47,772 bases of DNA, taken from Micavibrio sp. UBA2705 (GTDB lineage Bacteria > Pseudomonadota > Alphaproteobacteria > Micavibrionales > Micavibrionaceae). The position numbers and the translations under genes are program-made. The notes below the pieces were generated by a model. It saw only the letters and a list, made by a program, of their open reading frames with translations, was not told the origin of the DNA and ran no database searches. The stretch covers positions 1-47,772 of the forward strand of contig DELD01000049.1 in the NCBI GenBank assembly GCA_002354205.1, in the 5' to 3' direction. This document shows, in pieces, positions 15,606-24,992 of this stretch (the first letter of the stretch is position 1; each line of letters begins with the position of its first letter).

Positions 15606-17179
15606 TGGAAGGTATAAATATTACCGCTGTATCAATGTTTGGCGCATTCGTCGCATTGACTTTATTTATAACATATTGGGCTGCAAAAAAAGTTACAGGC
15701 ACAAAGAATTTTTATTCTGCGGGCGGTAACATTACAGGGTTTCAAAATGGTTTGGCGATTGCCGGTGATTATATGTCAGCGGCTTCTTTTTTGGGGATAT
15801 CAGGCCTCGTCTTCGCGGCAGGCTATGATGGTCTCATTTATTCCATTGGCTTCCTTGTCGGCTGGCCGATTATCCTTTTATTAATTGCCGAGCCTTTACG
15901 TAACCTTGGCAAATATACCTTTGCTGATGTGGCGTCTTACCGTTTAAAGCAAACGCCGACGCGTATTTTGGCTGCTTTAGGCTCACTGGCGACTGTGGCG
16001 CTTTATTTGATCGCGCAGATGGTTGGGTCAGGTAAGCTTATTCAGGTTTTGTTCGGGCTCGATTATACGCTTGCGGTGATTATTGTTGGTGTGCTGATGA
16101 TGATTTACGTTACCTTTGGTGGCATGATAGCCACTACATGGGTGCAAATCATTAAAGCGGGGCTGTTACTTTTTGGTGCCACTTTGCTCGCATTCCTTGT
16201 GCTTCTGCATTTTAACTTCTCAATGGAAGGTCTATTCGGCGCGGCGATTGAAAAACACGCTAAGGGCGAAGCCATTATGGCGCCGGGCGGTTTGGTCTCT
16301 GACCCGATTTCTGCGATATCACTTGGTCTGGCTTTGATGTTTGGTACGGCGGGCTTGCCGCATATTTTGATGCGCTTCTTCACTGTGCCAGATGCGAAAC
16401 AAGCGAACCGCTCCGTTTTATTTGCCACTGGATTTATTGGTTATTTTTATATTCTGACCTTTATTATCGGCTTCGGCGCGGTAGCATTCTTGCTTGGTAA
16501 CCCTGACTTCCTTGATGGCAATGGCGCTTTGATCGGTGGTAACAATATGGCAGCGATCCAGCTTTCTGACGCGCTGGGCGGTGATTTGATGCTCGGTTTT
16601 ATATCAGCGGTGGCTTTCGCGACTATTCTTGCAGTTGTATCTGGCCTGACTTTGGCAGGGGCATCGGCAATCAGCCATGACTTATATGCCAGCGTCTTTA
16701 AGAAAGGGCAGGCGGATGAAAAAGCAGAGTTAAAAGTATCGCGCATGGCAACAATCGGCCTTGCCGTAACTGCTATATTGCTGGGTATTTTGTTTGAAAA
16801 GCAAAATGTTGCTTATATGGTTGGTTTGGCTTTTGCGATTGCGGCAAGTGCAAACTTCCCGATTCTGTTCCTCAGTATGTATTGGAAAAAGCTTACCACC
16901 AGAGGCGCAGTGATCGGCGGTTCTGCGGGGCTGCTTACCGCGATTGTCCTCGTGATTATTGGCCCAATTGTTTGGGTGGATGTCTTTGGCTTCGCACAGG
17001 CGATCTTCCCGTATAAATATCCTGCTTTATTCTCCATGAGTGTTGCATTCTTTGGTATCTGGTTCTTCTCCGTTACCGATAAGTCGGAAAGTGCACAAAT
17101 AGAGCGTGATAAGTTTGATGCGCAGTTCTTGCGTTCGCAAACGGGTATAGGCGCGGAGCAATCAAATAAGGCGCATTAA
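15605..17179 (+). CDS. actP: Cation/acetate symporter ActP
   Basis: A 524-residue member of the sodium/solute symporter family with about 13 transmembrane helices. Characteristic stretches are KNFYSAGGNITGFQNGLAIA, GDYMSAASFLGISG, YVTFGGMIATTWVQIIKA, FGTAGLPHILMRFFTVPDAK and ISHDLYASVFKKG, all close to E. coli ActP. It imports acetate and other short carboxylates. It is co-transcribed with yjcH, with one-base overlap, and followed by a terminator. The length is slightly shorter than the 549 residues of E. coli ActP because the N-terminal signal-like extension is absent. Confidence 0.95.
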   Translation: MEGINITAVSMFGAFVALTLFITYWAAKKVTGTKNFYSAGGNITGFQNGLAIAGDYMSAASFLGISGLVFAAGYDGLIYSIGFLVGWPIILLLIAEPLRNLGKYTFADVASYRLKQTPTRILAALGSLATVALYLIAQMVGSGKLIQVLFGLDYTLAVIIVGVLMMIYVTFGGMIATTWVQIIKAGLLLFGATLLAFLVLLHFNFSMEGLFGAAIEKHAKGEAIMAPGGLVSDPISAISLGLALMFGTAGLPHILMRFFTVPDAKQANRSVLFATGFIGYFYILTFIIGFGAVAFLLGNPDFLDGNGALIGGNNMAAIQLSDALGGDLMLGFISAVAFATILAVVSGLTLAGASAISHDLYASVFKKGQADEKAELKVSRMATIGLAVTAILLGILFEKQNVAYMVGLAFAIAASANFPILFLSMYWKKLTTRGAVIGGSAGLLTAIVLVIIGPIVWVDVFGFAQAIFPYKYPALFSMSVAFFGIWFFSVTDKSESAQIERDKFDAQFLRSQTGIGAEQSNKAH

Positions 17180-17212
17180 TTTGTTTTAGGGTCTATGAGA
17201 TAAAACAAAGAG

Positions 17213-17242
17213 GGAGCGGGGATATATTTTCGCTCCTTTTTT
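17213..17242 (+). terminator. Rho-independent terminator of yjcH-actP
   Basis: GGAGCG (17213-17218) pairs with CGCTCC (17231-17236) around a 12-base loop, followed by six T's and CTT. It lies 34 bases after the actP stop. Confidence 0.85.
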
Positions 17243-17318
17243 CTTGACCACGCGATTATTATTATGGTAAATATAGCGCCTTCTAATCAATGCGTAGTAT
17301 AAAATTTTAGGTGCTGTA

Positions 17319-18314
17319 ATGTCGAATGATGATGTAAATGATCTTGTTGATACGATTAACCAAAAGCAAGAAAACAAGGCAAATAACAACACCCTTTATG
17401 CCCGCGCAAAACGTAAGTTCTTAAATTACATCGCATACCCTGCGCTGGCTGCCGTCACCGCTATTGGCGGCATAAATGCGTATCTTTATAATAAAAACCC
17501 TGACAACTACCTTGAGTTTGCAAAATATAAAGGCGGCGATTGGCTGAAAGAACATGCGCCATTCCTTTATGAAGAACAGGCTTACATTTACCCTGAAATT
17601 CCTATCGAAGAAGCCGCGCTGAATGATATGGACGTGCCGCGTTATGTTGAAAAACGTATGGTGTTTGCAGTGTCCTCCACGGAAGTCGAGTATGACATGC
17701 TGCGTTTAATGGCGGCGCAGGAAAGTTCCTTTAAGGCCACGGTGAAAAATGATTTCAGTAAGGCCTGCGGCCTGATGCAGCTTGTACCTTCAACGCAGTT
17801 GGAATTAATGTATCATTACGGCGAAGAATACGGCTATGAACGCCTTTCTAAGCATATTAAAAACAAAGGGGGCGTGAAAGAGATTGCAGATCCTAAATTG
17901 CGCGAAACGGTACTCAATATTTGTACGGATGCATTTTTCTCCCTTGAAATGGGTGCGGAATATGCACGCGAAAATATCGCGAAGCTGCATAATGACTTTA
18001 AAGGGCGCTATGTGAGTTACACGGATGTTTATATGTATCATTTTTTCGGCGCAAATGGCGGTAAGAAGTTTTTAGAAAATTTAGAACAAACGCCAGAGCG
18101 CGCAGTTTATAAAGATTATCCTGATCGCGTTGTCAGCGCCAATAAGCCGACATTTTACAAAGATGCAGGCAAGGGCGAAGCGCGTAATTACGCGGAAATA
18201 TATGAATATTATGCGTCAAAACTCAGCACCCAGGTTATAGCGCAAGATAAACAGCGTCATGACGAACATTACACATGGGGCGCATTTCTAGGGCGCAGTT
18301 TCCCCTCTATTTAG
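17319..18314 (+). CDS. Membrane-anchored lytic transglycosylase (SLT domain)
   Basis: A 331-residue protein: short polar cytoplasmic N-terminus, one transmembrane helix (about 38-57), then a periplasmic SLT domain. The catalytic glutamate is E135 in MAAQESSF, followed by GLMQLVPST (151-159). The C-terminal part has YTDVYMYHFFGANGGKKF and SANKPTFY, also found in the SLT protein at 25929-26972, so the two are paralogues. It should cleave peptidoglycan glycan strands to 1,6-anhydro products. The ATG has AGG about 10 bases upstream. It stands alone between two terminators. Confidence 0.85.
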   Translation: MSNDDVNDLVDTINQKQENKANNNTLYARAKRKFLNYIAYPALAAVTAIGGINAYLYNKNPDNYLEFAKYKGGDWLKEHAPFLYEEQAYIYPEIPIEEAALNDMDVPRYVEKRMVFAVSSTEVEYDMLRLMAAQESSFKATVKNDFSKACGLMQLVPSTQLELMYHYGEEYGYERLSKHIKNKGGVKEIADPKLRETVLNICTDAFFSLEMGAEYARENIAKLHNDFKGRYVSYTDVYMYHFFGANGGKKFLENLEQTPERAVYKDYPDRVVSANKPTFYKDAGKGEARNYAEIYEYYASKLSTQVIAQDKQRHDEHYTWGAFLGRSFPSI

Positions 18315-18366
18315 GCTTATCGTTATTTAGCGTATGCGGATGCTGCGTTATAGGATCTTTGCTTTT

Positions 18367-18397
18367 AAGCCTCTTATTTGTAAATAAGGGGCTTTTT
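18367..18397 (+). terminator. Terminator after the lytic transglycosylase gene
   Basis: AAGCCTCTTATTT pairs with AAATAAGGGGCTT (12 Watson-Crick pairs and one G-T), followed by TTTTT. It begins 53 bases past the stop. Confidence 0.75.
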
Positions 18398-18475
18398 GGT
18401 ATGTTTTATGTGCATAAGAAAGTTTTCATATAAGGAAATACAAATTAATTTTTTTCTATGATTTTTATAGCCAAT

Positions 18476-18489
18476 TTAACATAAGTTAA
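18476..18489. promoter_or_regulatory. TTAA-N6-TTAA element upstream of the clpP promoter
   Basis: TTAACATAAGTTAA has the same one-base-shortened spacing as the paired sites between ctrA and fliI, and lies 35 bases upstream of the -35 box of clpP. It may be a CtrA site. A single copy in AT-rich DNA could also be chance. Confidence 0.3.
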
Positions 18490-18524
18490 GAAAATAATGC
18501 GTTTAAATTTGGGAATTCACAGCT

Positions 18525-18552
18525 TTGACATAATGTGGCTGCGTAATATAAT
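18525..18552 (+). promoter_or_regulatory. Consensus sigma-70 promoter of clpP
   Basis: TTGACA (18525-18530), a 16-base spacer and TATAAT (18547-18552): both hexamers are perfect. The predicted start near 18559 leaves a leader of about 97 bases before the ATG at 18657. The rest of the 342-base gap from 18315 holds the upstream terminator and a TTAA pair. Confidence 0.8.
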
Positions 18553-18656
18553 TACAAGCTGGGGAACGAAAGAAAAATATACTTGCCATATTATTTTTTG
18601 TGTTCTAATGTTCAAAAAACATAAAAACAAGATACTCACTTGGGAGAATTATTAAA

Positions 18657-19475
18657 ATGGCAAATTCATATAATGGTAATGGCGTTTGGATCAACAACCA
18701 AATCTGTGCAGATTTTAATCACGCAGTTTTAACTGGCGCGGTAAACCCGCTGCTTATGGCGCAATTTGGTCAGCCACAACATGGCGGCATGTCCCCAGCG
18801 TTTAACAATGCAGCAATGCCTGCACAGAATGTTATTGTTCCACAATATGAAACTGTAGTTAACGGCGTACGCACGGTAACAAACCCATATGCGATGCTGT
18901 TTAAAGAAGGCCGCCAGATCATGGTTAACGGCGTTGTCGAAGAAAACATGGCGAACAATATTGTTGCGCAGCTAATGGCGCTTAACCATGAAGATCCAGA
19001 TAAAGATATTACATTGATTATCAATTCACCAGGCGGATCAGTAACTGCGGGTATGTCAATTTATGACACAATGAACTTCATCGAAAATGATGTTGTGACA
19101 GTATGTTCTGGTCAGGCGATGTCTATGGGCGCGTTCTTACTTGGTGCAGGTACGAAAGGCAAACGTTTTGCATTGCCAAGTTCATCTATAATGGTGCACC
19201 AGCCTTCAGCAGGTACACAAGGCACTGTTGATGTCATGCAAAACTCAGTTGCAGAATTTCAGCGTTTGAAAGATTATTTGAACGGTGAAATGGCGAAGCA
19301 TACTGGTTTAACACCGAAAGAAGTTGAAGACGCATTGTCTTATGATAACTTTAAGTCAGCACAAGATGCAGAAACCTTTGGTTTGGTTGATAAGGTTGTT
19401 ACAACAAAGGCTGAACTTGTTCAGTATATGGCGAGCAAAACAGCGGCGCCAGCGCAGAAGCCAAGCAACCCATAA
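18657..19475 (+). CDS. clpP: ClpP-type serine protease subunit with long N-terminal extension
   Basis: The core (about 78-255) is close to E. coli ClpP: YAMLFKEGRQIMVNGVV, LIINSPGGSVTAGMSIYDTM and GQAMSMGAFLLGAG. The catalytic triad is S156, H181 and D230, with the same spacings (25 and 49) as E. coli ClpP, so it should be active and assemble into rings. The protein is 272 residues because of about 45 extra N-terminal residues rich in Asn, Gln, Met, Pro and Gly. Unlike the usual clpP-clpX-lon order, no ATPase gene follows: a terminator comes 23 bases after the stop. It may be the only ClpP or a second paralogue. CtrA, also in this window, is a ClpXP substrate in Caulobacter. Confidence 0.92.
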   Translation: MANSYNGNGVWINNQICADFNHAVLTGAVNPLLMAQFGQPQHGGMSPAFNNAAMPAQNVIVPQYETVVNGVRTVTNPYAMLFKEGRQIMVNGVVEENMANNIVAQLMALNHEDPDKDITLIINSPGGSVTAGMSIYDTMNFIENDVVTVCSGQAMSMGAFLLGAGTKGKRFALPSSSIMVHQPSAGTQGTVDVMQNSVAEFQRLKDYLNGEMAKHTGLTPKEVEDALSYDNFKSAQDAETFGLVDKVVTTKAELVQYMASKTAAPAQKPSNP

Positions 19476-19497
19476 TTACGGGTCACAGAATTTTAAA

Positions 19498-19528
19498 AAC
19501 GCCGCCATGTTATTGGCGGCGTTTTTTT
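19498..19528 (+). terminator. Strong terminator after clpP
   Basis: AACGCCGCC (19498-19506) pairs with GGCGGCGTT (19515-19523) around an 8-base loop, running into seven T's. It makes clpP monocistronic and argues against the upstream GTG (19529) as start of the next gene. Confidence 0.95.
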
Positions 19529-19597
19529 GTGCGTGATCTTTGGCTTTCAAGGGAAAGGATCTTTGCATTTGTTGGGCGCTCGTTTATATATCATCAC

Positions 19598-22483
19598 ATG
19601 CATATAAAATTAAAATCGGTTTATCAGTTTCTTATCAGCGCGCGTATGGTGTTCTTCCTTATGCCGCCGCTGATGGTGCTGTTAATTGCGGGGACGGTTG
19701 CACAAAAGGAACTCGGCCTGTATACCGCAACGAAATATTTTTTTGCAGGGCCCGCTGCATGGGGACTGCTTGGGCTTTTGACCTTATCGCTGAGTTTAAA
19801 ATTCCTTTTTGACAGCGCGTGGTCATGGCAGAAATTAGGCATTATTCTATCGCATCTTGGTGTGCTTGTTTTATTATATGGCGGGGCGCTTACCGCGCTG
19901 ACAAACCAAGAAGGTTATTTAATTATCCCCGAAGCAGGGCGCAGCGCTACAGTGCTTGATTATCACCAACGCAGCTTGGTTGTTTTGGATGATGGGCAGA
20001 TTGTTGCTGAATGGCGGGCTGATGACTTGAAGCAAGGCGCGGTTTTACCGCTTGGTGATACGGGAAGCCATATTGAAATAAATGATTATTGTTTAAATTG
20101 TGACATTACACGCCGTGAAAGTGACGCTGAAAATGCCTTTGGTATGGCGGCAAAGGTAAAACTGAGCAGCAAGCCTTCGGAAAAAAATAACGAAGAAAAT
20201 ATCTCAGGCGTGACGTTCAGCGTATCGGGCACGCAATATATTTTATTTGAAGGCTTCACTAAGCCCATCGGCATTGCAGGGTTAGAAGTAATATACGGGC
20301 GCGCGCAGCGCCGCTTGCCTTTTACTGTGGAGCTTGTTGATTTTAAAAAGAACCTTTATGCGGGCACGCAAATGGCAAAAGCCTATAGCTCCGATATTAT
20401 TGTCCATGATGGCGATGTATCATGGCCAACGCGCATCGAAATGAATGAGCCGTTGCGCTATAAGGGCTACACATTATTTCAATCAAACTATATTGAGGGC
20501 GCAGATGGGCACGATTCTACCATATTGGCGGTTGTTGATAATAAGGGGTGGATTTTCCCTTATATTGGCACGGCGATTATGGCTTTGGGGTTGCTATATC
20601 ATATGTTCATGCATTTAACCGCGCGGGTGCGGCGTAATTTAGCGCTTGTGTTTGTTGGTGGAACAATGATGCTTATTGGCAGCGCACCAACCCATGCTAA
20701 GCCGCTTGATTTCACAGGGTTTTCAACCTTGCCCGTATCGCATGAGGGGCGAATAAAGCCTTTAGATAGCTTTGCGCGGATATATTTAAAACGCTTTTCA
20801 GATCATGAAAACATTGACGGTCAGCCCGCCATTGTCTGGCTTTCTGAATTGTTGTTCGACCCCGCACGCGCCGCGCAGCGCCCTGTGTTTAAAGTTACTC
20901 ACCCTGATTTACGTCAGAAAATTGGTGCGAGCGATAATGCTGGGCGCCTGTTCAGTCTTGAAAGCCTAATGGATATCTTGGCGGAAACGACGCCGCAAGT
21001 AAATGCACTTGTTGCGCAGGGCGAAGACTTCTCATCCGCGCAAATGGCGCTGCTGAGTTTACATGAAAATGTTTTATCTTATTTGCAAATTATGCGTAGT
21101 TTTTCATTGGTGATGCCATTGGAAGTCAGCCTGCCTGATGATCTCGCGCAATATTTCACGGCAAATGATACGGTAAACTTCCTTAGTTTAATGCCCTATG
21201 AGCAGCGCATCTTAGAGCGATCCAAAGCCATCGTCGCGGATAAGAGCGAAGATTGGGGGCGTTATAGCGAAGCAGAAGGGCGCTATGTCGCGTTAAGCTT
21301 TGCGCAAGACCTTATCCGTAAACAAAACCAAGGCAATGAATTGTTCCGTATCATGCCCTTTGTTGATGGAGAGAGGCTTGAATGGGCGAGCCCGTGGGCG
21401 ATGATTGGCGCGGGCGGTGGCTCTCCGGTCAATAAACGCAATTTAGAGAGTTGGTCAGGGCTTATCACGGCCTATCAAACGCAGGATGATGCGGCGTGGG
21501 ATGCGCATGTTGAAACGCTTAATACGCTCTACCATGAACATTTTAATGTCGCGCCGCAGCGTCTGTACGCTGAGAAGCTTTATAATGCGTGGCCTTTAGG
21601 CGCGCTGCTGCTTTGGGGCTATGGCGCTGCTTTGGCGCTACTTGCTTTTTATGTACTGCGCATGGGGCAGGGGCGCGGTAATCTTGTTTTTTATATGGGC
21701 GTAAGTACCGCTATGGTGAGCGCTGTAATCCATAGCGTTCTTATTGGTTTTCGCGTTTACATTCTTGAACGCCCTCCTGTTGGGACGCTTTATGAATCCA
21801 TTCTTTTTGTCGCGCTAATAGCCTGTCTGCTCGCTTTAGTGATTGATTTAAAACAGCGCCGCGGCTTTGCGCTTTTAAGCGGCTTGTTTACGGCCTTGCT
21901 GTTACTTATTGTCGCGCCATATTTCGTCAAGGAAGGCGAGGGGCTCGATGTATTGGTCGCTGTGCTCAATACATCCTTCTGGCTCACTACGCATGTACTG
22001 TGCATTACAATCGGCTATGGTGTCTGTATTTTGGCGGCGTGCTGCGCGCATATTTATCTGTTCAGGCAGGCCTTCGGCGCTAAGCAGGGCGATAAGCTTT
22101 ACACTACCATTCATCGACTAGTCATTGCGGCGCTGTTCTTCACCGCTTTTGGCACAGTGCTTGGCGGTATTTGGGCGGATCAAAGCTGGGGGCGCTTTTG
22201 GGGCTGGGACCCGAAAGAAAATGGTGCATTGCTGATTGTGTTCTGGCTGATTTGGGCGCTGCATGGGCGTTATAGCGCAATGTTATCGCCAGCACTCTAT
22301 GCTGCGGTCATTGCTTATCTCAACGTGATTGTAACGTTGTCGTGGTTCGGGGTGAATCTATTAAATGTTGGCCTGCATTCTTATGGCTTTATTAGCGGCA
22401 TTGCTTATGGCATTGTCGGCGTAGTGCTGTGTGAAACGGCATTAATTACGGCGCTGCTGATGCGGCGCGCGAAACTTAAATAA
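19598..22483 (+). CDS. ccsBA: Fused ResB/CcsA cytochrome c biogenesis protein (system II, CcsBA)
   Basis: A 961-residue inner-membrane protein that exports heme and attaches it to apocytochromes c. Residues 1-360 are ResB/CcsB-like: transmembrane helices with SHLGVLVLLYGG (heme-ligand His candidate), a large periplasmic domain and GYTLFQSNY. A middle periplasmic domain begins FSTLPVSHEGRIKPLDSFA. The last 300 residues are CcsA with about 8 helices, the WWD-type motif WGRFWGWDPKENGALLIVFW, and periplasmic heme-ligand histidines in HVLCITIGYG and NVGLHSYGF. I prefer the ATG at 19598 (MHIKLKSVYQFL) over the GTG at 19529, which lies on the clpP terminator; ribosome sites for both are weak. System II is unusual here, as alphaproteobacteria mostly use system I (Ccm). 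Confidence 0.9.
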   Translation: MHIKLKSVYQFLISARMVFFLMPPLMVLLIAGTVAQKELGLYTATKYFFAGPAAWGLLGLLTLSLSLKFLFDSAWSWQKLGIILSHLGVLVLLYGGALTALTNQEGYLIIPEAGRSATVLDYHQRSLVVLDDGQIVAEWRADDLKQGAVLPLGDTGSHIEINDYCLNCDITRRESDAENAFGMAAKVKLSSKPSEKNNEENISGVTFSVSGTQYILFEGFTKPIGIAGLEVIYGRAQRRLPFTVELVDFKKNLYAGTQMAKAYSSDIIVHDGDVSWPTRIEMNEPLRYKGYTLFQSNYIEGADGHDSTILAVVDNKGWIFPYIGTAIMALGLLYHMFMHLTARVRRNLALVFVGGTMMLIGSAPTHAKPLDFTGFSTLPVSHEGRIKPLDSFARIYLKRFSDHENIDGQPAIVWLSELLFDPARAAQRPVFKVTHPDLRQKIGASDNAGRLFSLESLMDILAETTPQVNALVAQGEDFSSAQMALLSLHENVLSYLQIMRSFSLVMPLEVSLPDDLAQYFTANDTVNFLSLMPYEQRILERSKAIVADKSEDWGRYSEAEGRYVALSFAQDLIRKQNQGNELFRIMPFVDGERLEWASPWAMIGAGGGSPVNKRNLESWSGLITAYQTQDDAAWDAHVETLNTLYHEHFNVAPQRLYAEKLYNAWPLGALLLWGYGAALALLAFYVLRMGQGRGNLVFYMGVSTAMVSAVIHSVLIGFRVYILERPPVGTLYESILFVALIACLLALVIDLKQRRGFALLSGLFTALLLLIVAPYFVKEGEGLDVLVAVLNTSFWLTTHVLCITIGYGVCILAACCAHIYLFRQAFGAKQGDKLYTTIHRLVIAALFFTAFGTVLGGIWADQSWGRFWGWDPKENGALLIVFWLIWALHGRYSAMLSPALYAAVIAYLNVIVTLSWFGVNLLNVGLHSYGFISGIAYGIVGVVLCETALITALLMRRAKLK

Positions 22484-22495
22484 AAGGCGAGTATT

Positions 22496-23077
22496 ATGCG
22501 ACCAAATTTCATCATCCTAGGCGTGGTTATCTTAGCGGCGATTGGCAGTGCCTATTACTTCCAAAATGCTTCGCCGCAGAAGATGATTAACTATGCGCCT
22601 GTGGAAAGTGAAGTGCCCAAGCATAAGCAGCAATTAACGCCGCAATTTACAATTAAGCGCTTTGGCGATGAGCAGCGCACGCTCAGTGTGCCGCGTGATA
22701 CGGCAGGCAAAGTGGTTGTCCTCAATTTTTGGGCGTCATGGTGCGCGCCTTGCGTTGCGGAATTTCCGTTGCTGATGGAAATCAGTGACATTTACGCCGA
22801 TGATTTAATCTTCATAGGGCTTTCCAGTGATTTAACCGAGGCGGCAATCGATAAATTTTTTAATAATATTGATTATAGCCCTACAGAACATGAATGGATT
22901 GCTTTTGATGAGGGCGGCAATATTACGCGCAATATATTTCAAAGCCTGATGCTGCCAGAAACCTTGCTTATTGATCAAGGTGGCTACATCGTCAAAAAGT
23001 TTGTCGGGGCAGACTGGACAAAAGAGGAAATGGTCGCCGATATTGATACGCTGCTTGCGAAGAACGCTACTGATTAA
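22496..23077 (+). CDS. TlpA/ResA-like membrane-anchored thioredoxin
   Basis: A 193-residue protein with one N-terminal transmembrane anchor (about 5-22) and a periplasmic thioredoxin fold with active site WASWCAPC preceded by VVVLNF, then PETLLIDQGGYI with the cis-proline region. It follows the CcsBA gene by 12 bases, so it most likely keeps apocytochrome CxxCH cysteines reduced (the ResA/CcsX role of system II). A general disulfide role is an alternative. Confidence 0.9.
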   Translation: MRPNFIILGVVILAAIGSAYYFQNASPQKMINYAPVESEVPKHKQQLTPQFTIKRFGDEQRTLSVPRDTAGKVVVLNFWASWCAPCVAEFPLLMEISDIYADDLIFIGLSSDLTEAAIDKFFNNIDYSPTEHEWIAFDEGGNITRNIFQSLMLPETLLIDQGGYIVKKFVGADWTKEEMVADIDTLLAKNATD

Positions 23078-23140
23078 GCTGGGCTTAATTTCAAAACAAC
23101 GATGTTCAAAGATAAAGAATAGCGCTATGATAGCACCATC

Positions 23141-24967
23141 ATGTTCAAGCCAGATATAAACAAGCATAAAATCACAGGGAAGCCTGATGATATTCGCCTA
23201 ACGTCCCTTCCGAAAAATAAGTGGGCGTTTATTTGGCTGTTTATTGTGCAGGATAAATGGAAATATATCATTGTCGCGAGTTTCTTCGCTTTATCCTCGG
23301 CGCTTGATTCCTTGCCGCCTGTTTTCGTGAAATATATTTTGGATGCAATGACGGAGCTTGAGAATAAAGCCGATATATGGGAGGCGCTCAAGCTGCCTTT
23401 GGCATTATTCTTTGTCTTTTGTTTGTGCTTGCAACCGCTTTGTGCGCAAATTGGCGAGTATTTCAACGCGCTTTACCGCCCGTTAGTGACCAATAAAATT
23501 CGTCGCCGCTTGGCTGTCTTCCTCCATGGGCATAGCTACGATTTCTTTCAAAGCGACTTTGCTGGCCGCCTGTCAAGTAAAGTGATAGAAACGCCGCAAG
23601 CCATTGTCGAAGCGATTCATATTTTTATGGGCAGCATCCTTTATGGTGCAATGACCTTAATTGTGACGATGATTTTCTTTGCGCAAGTGGGCTGGGTCGT
23701 GCCGTATGTTTTAGCTGTCTGGTTTGTGTCTTATATAATATTATTGCGGGTTTTTGTGCCGAAAATTTTGGTCAAATCAACGGCCGCTTACGAAGCGCTG
23801 AGTAAAGTACGCGGGCGCTCAGTTGACACAATTAGTAATATTTACACAGTAAAACTGTTCTCACGCTGGCGTAAAGAAGACCAATATCTTACGGAATCGA
23901 TGAATAACGTTGTCCATAAGGCGCAGGGCGAAAACTTGCTCAACGTCAAAATGCGCATGTTCTTGGAGTTTATCTCTGCGATATTTATCGGCGTGATGTT
24001 TATTGTCGCTATATATGGCTGGCGTGATGGGCATTTAAGCGCGGGCGATGTCGCAATGGTGCTGCCAATGGCTATTCGCGTCATGCAAATATCGTGGTGG
24101 ATGCAGGAAGTATCCGTCTTCATGTTCCAAAATCTTGGGCAAGTTGAAGAAGGACTTGTTGCGATTAATATGGAGCAGAAGGTGAAGGATAAGAAAGACG
24201 CGCCTGCGCTGAATGTGACCAAGGCCGCGATTGATTTTAATCATGTGCATTTCAAATACGGTACAAATAGCGTCTTTGAGGATTTAGACATCCATATTAA
24301 GTCGGGTGAAAAGATTGGCCTTGTCGGCACAAGCGGCGCAGGGAAAAGTACGCTGACGCAAATTTTACTGCGTTTTTATGATATTCAGGGCGGCGAAATT
24401 AAAATTGATGGGCAGAATATTGCCAATCTTAGCCAAGAAAGCGTGCGTAAGAACATTGCAATGATACCGCAGGCGACAGATTTACTGCACCGCTCTATTA
24501 CGGATAATATTCTCTATGGTCGCCTTGATGCCACCGAAGAAGAAGTTATCGAGGCCGCAAAACGTGCCTATGCCTATGAGTTTATTTTAGACCTAGAAGA
24601 TAAAGAGGGTAAAAAAGGTTTCGCCGCCACAGTAGGGGAGCGCGGCGTGCGCTTATCTGGCGGTCAGCGTCAGCGTATCGCTATTGCACGCGCCATCATC
24701 AAAAATGCGCCGATTTTGATCTTAGATGAAGCGACATCAGCGCTCGATAGTGAATCTGAACAACTGATCCAGCAATCCATGCAAGAATTAATGGATGGTA
24801 AAACCGTTATCGCTATTGCGCACCGTCTTTCAACCATATCAAATATGGATCGCCTGCTTGTCATGGAAGATGGCAAAGTGATTGAACAAGGCACGCATCA
24901 AGAGCTAATCGCCATGCAAGGCCATTACGCCAAGTTATGGGCGATGCAATCCGGTGGTTTTATCTAG
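23141..24967 (+). CDS. ABC exporter, fused permease and ATPase
   Basis: A 608-residue half-transporter: six transmembrane helices in residues about 40-320, then a nucleotide-binding domain with Walker A GTSGAGKST, signature LSGGQRQR, Walker B ILILDEATSALDSE and H-loop IAIAHRLST. It belongs to the MsbA/lipid-and-peptide exporter group, but the substrate cannot be read. It lies 63 bases after the thioredoxin gene on the same strand and may share its transcript. A link to cytochrome assembly (for instance thiol or heme export, as CydDC does) is only a positional guess. Confidence 0.9.
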   Translation: MFKPDINKHKITGKPDDIRLTSLPKNKWAFIWLFIVQDKWKYIIVASFFALSSALDSLPPVFVKYILDAMTELENKADIWEALKLPLALFFVFCLCLQPLCAQIGEYFNALYRPLVTNKIRRRLAVFLHGHSYDFFQSDFAGRLSSKVIETPQAIVEAIHIFMGSILYGAMTLIVTMIFFAQVGWVVPYVLAVWFVSYIILLRVFVPKILVKSTAAYEALSKVRGRSVDTISNIYTVKLFSRWRKEDQYLTESMNNVVHKAQGENLLNVKMRMFLEFISAIFIGVMFIVAIYGWRDGHLSAGDVAMVLPMAIRVMQISWWMQEVSVFMFQNLGQVEEGLVAINMEQKVKDKKDAPALNVTKAAIDFNHVHFKYGTNSVFEDLDIHIKSGEKIGLVGTSGAGKSTLTQILLRFYDIQGGEIKIDGQNIANLSQESVRKNIAMIPQATDLLHRSITDNILYGRLDATEEEVIEAAKRAYAYEFILDLEDKEGKKGFAATVGERGVRLSGGQRQRIAIARAIIKNAPILILDEATSALDSESEQLIQQSMQELMDGKTVIAIAHRLSTISNMDRLLVMEDGKVIEQGTHQELIAMQGHYAKLWAMQSGGFI

Positions 24968-24992
24968 CTAGGATGATGAGAGTATCTGGCGT

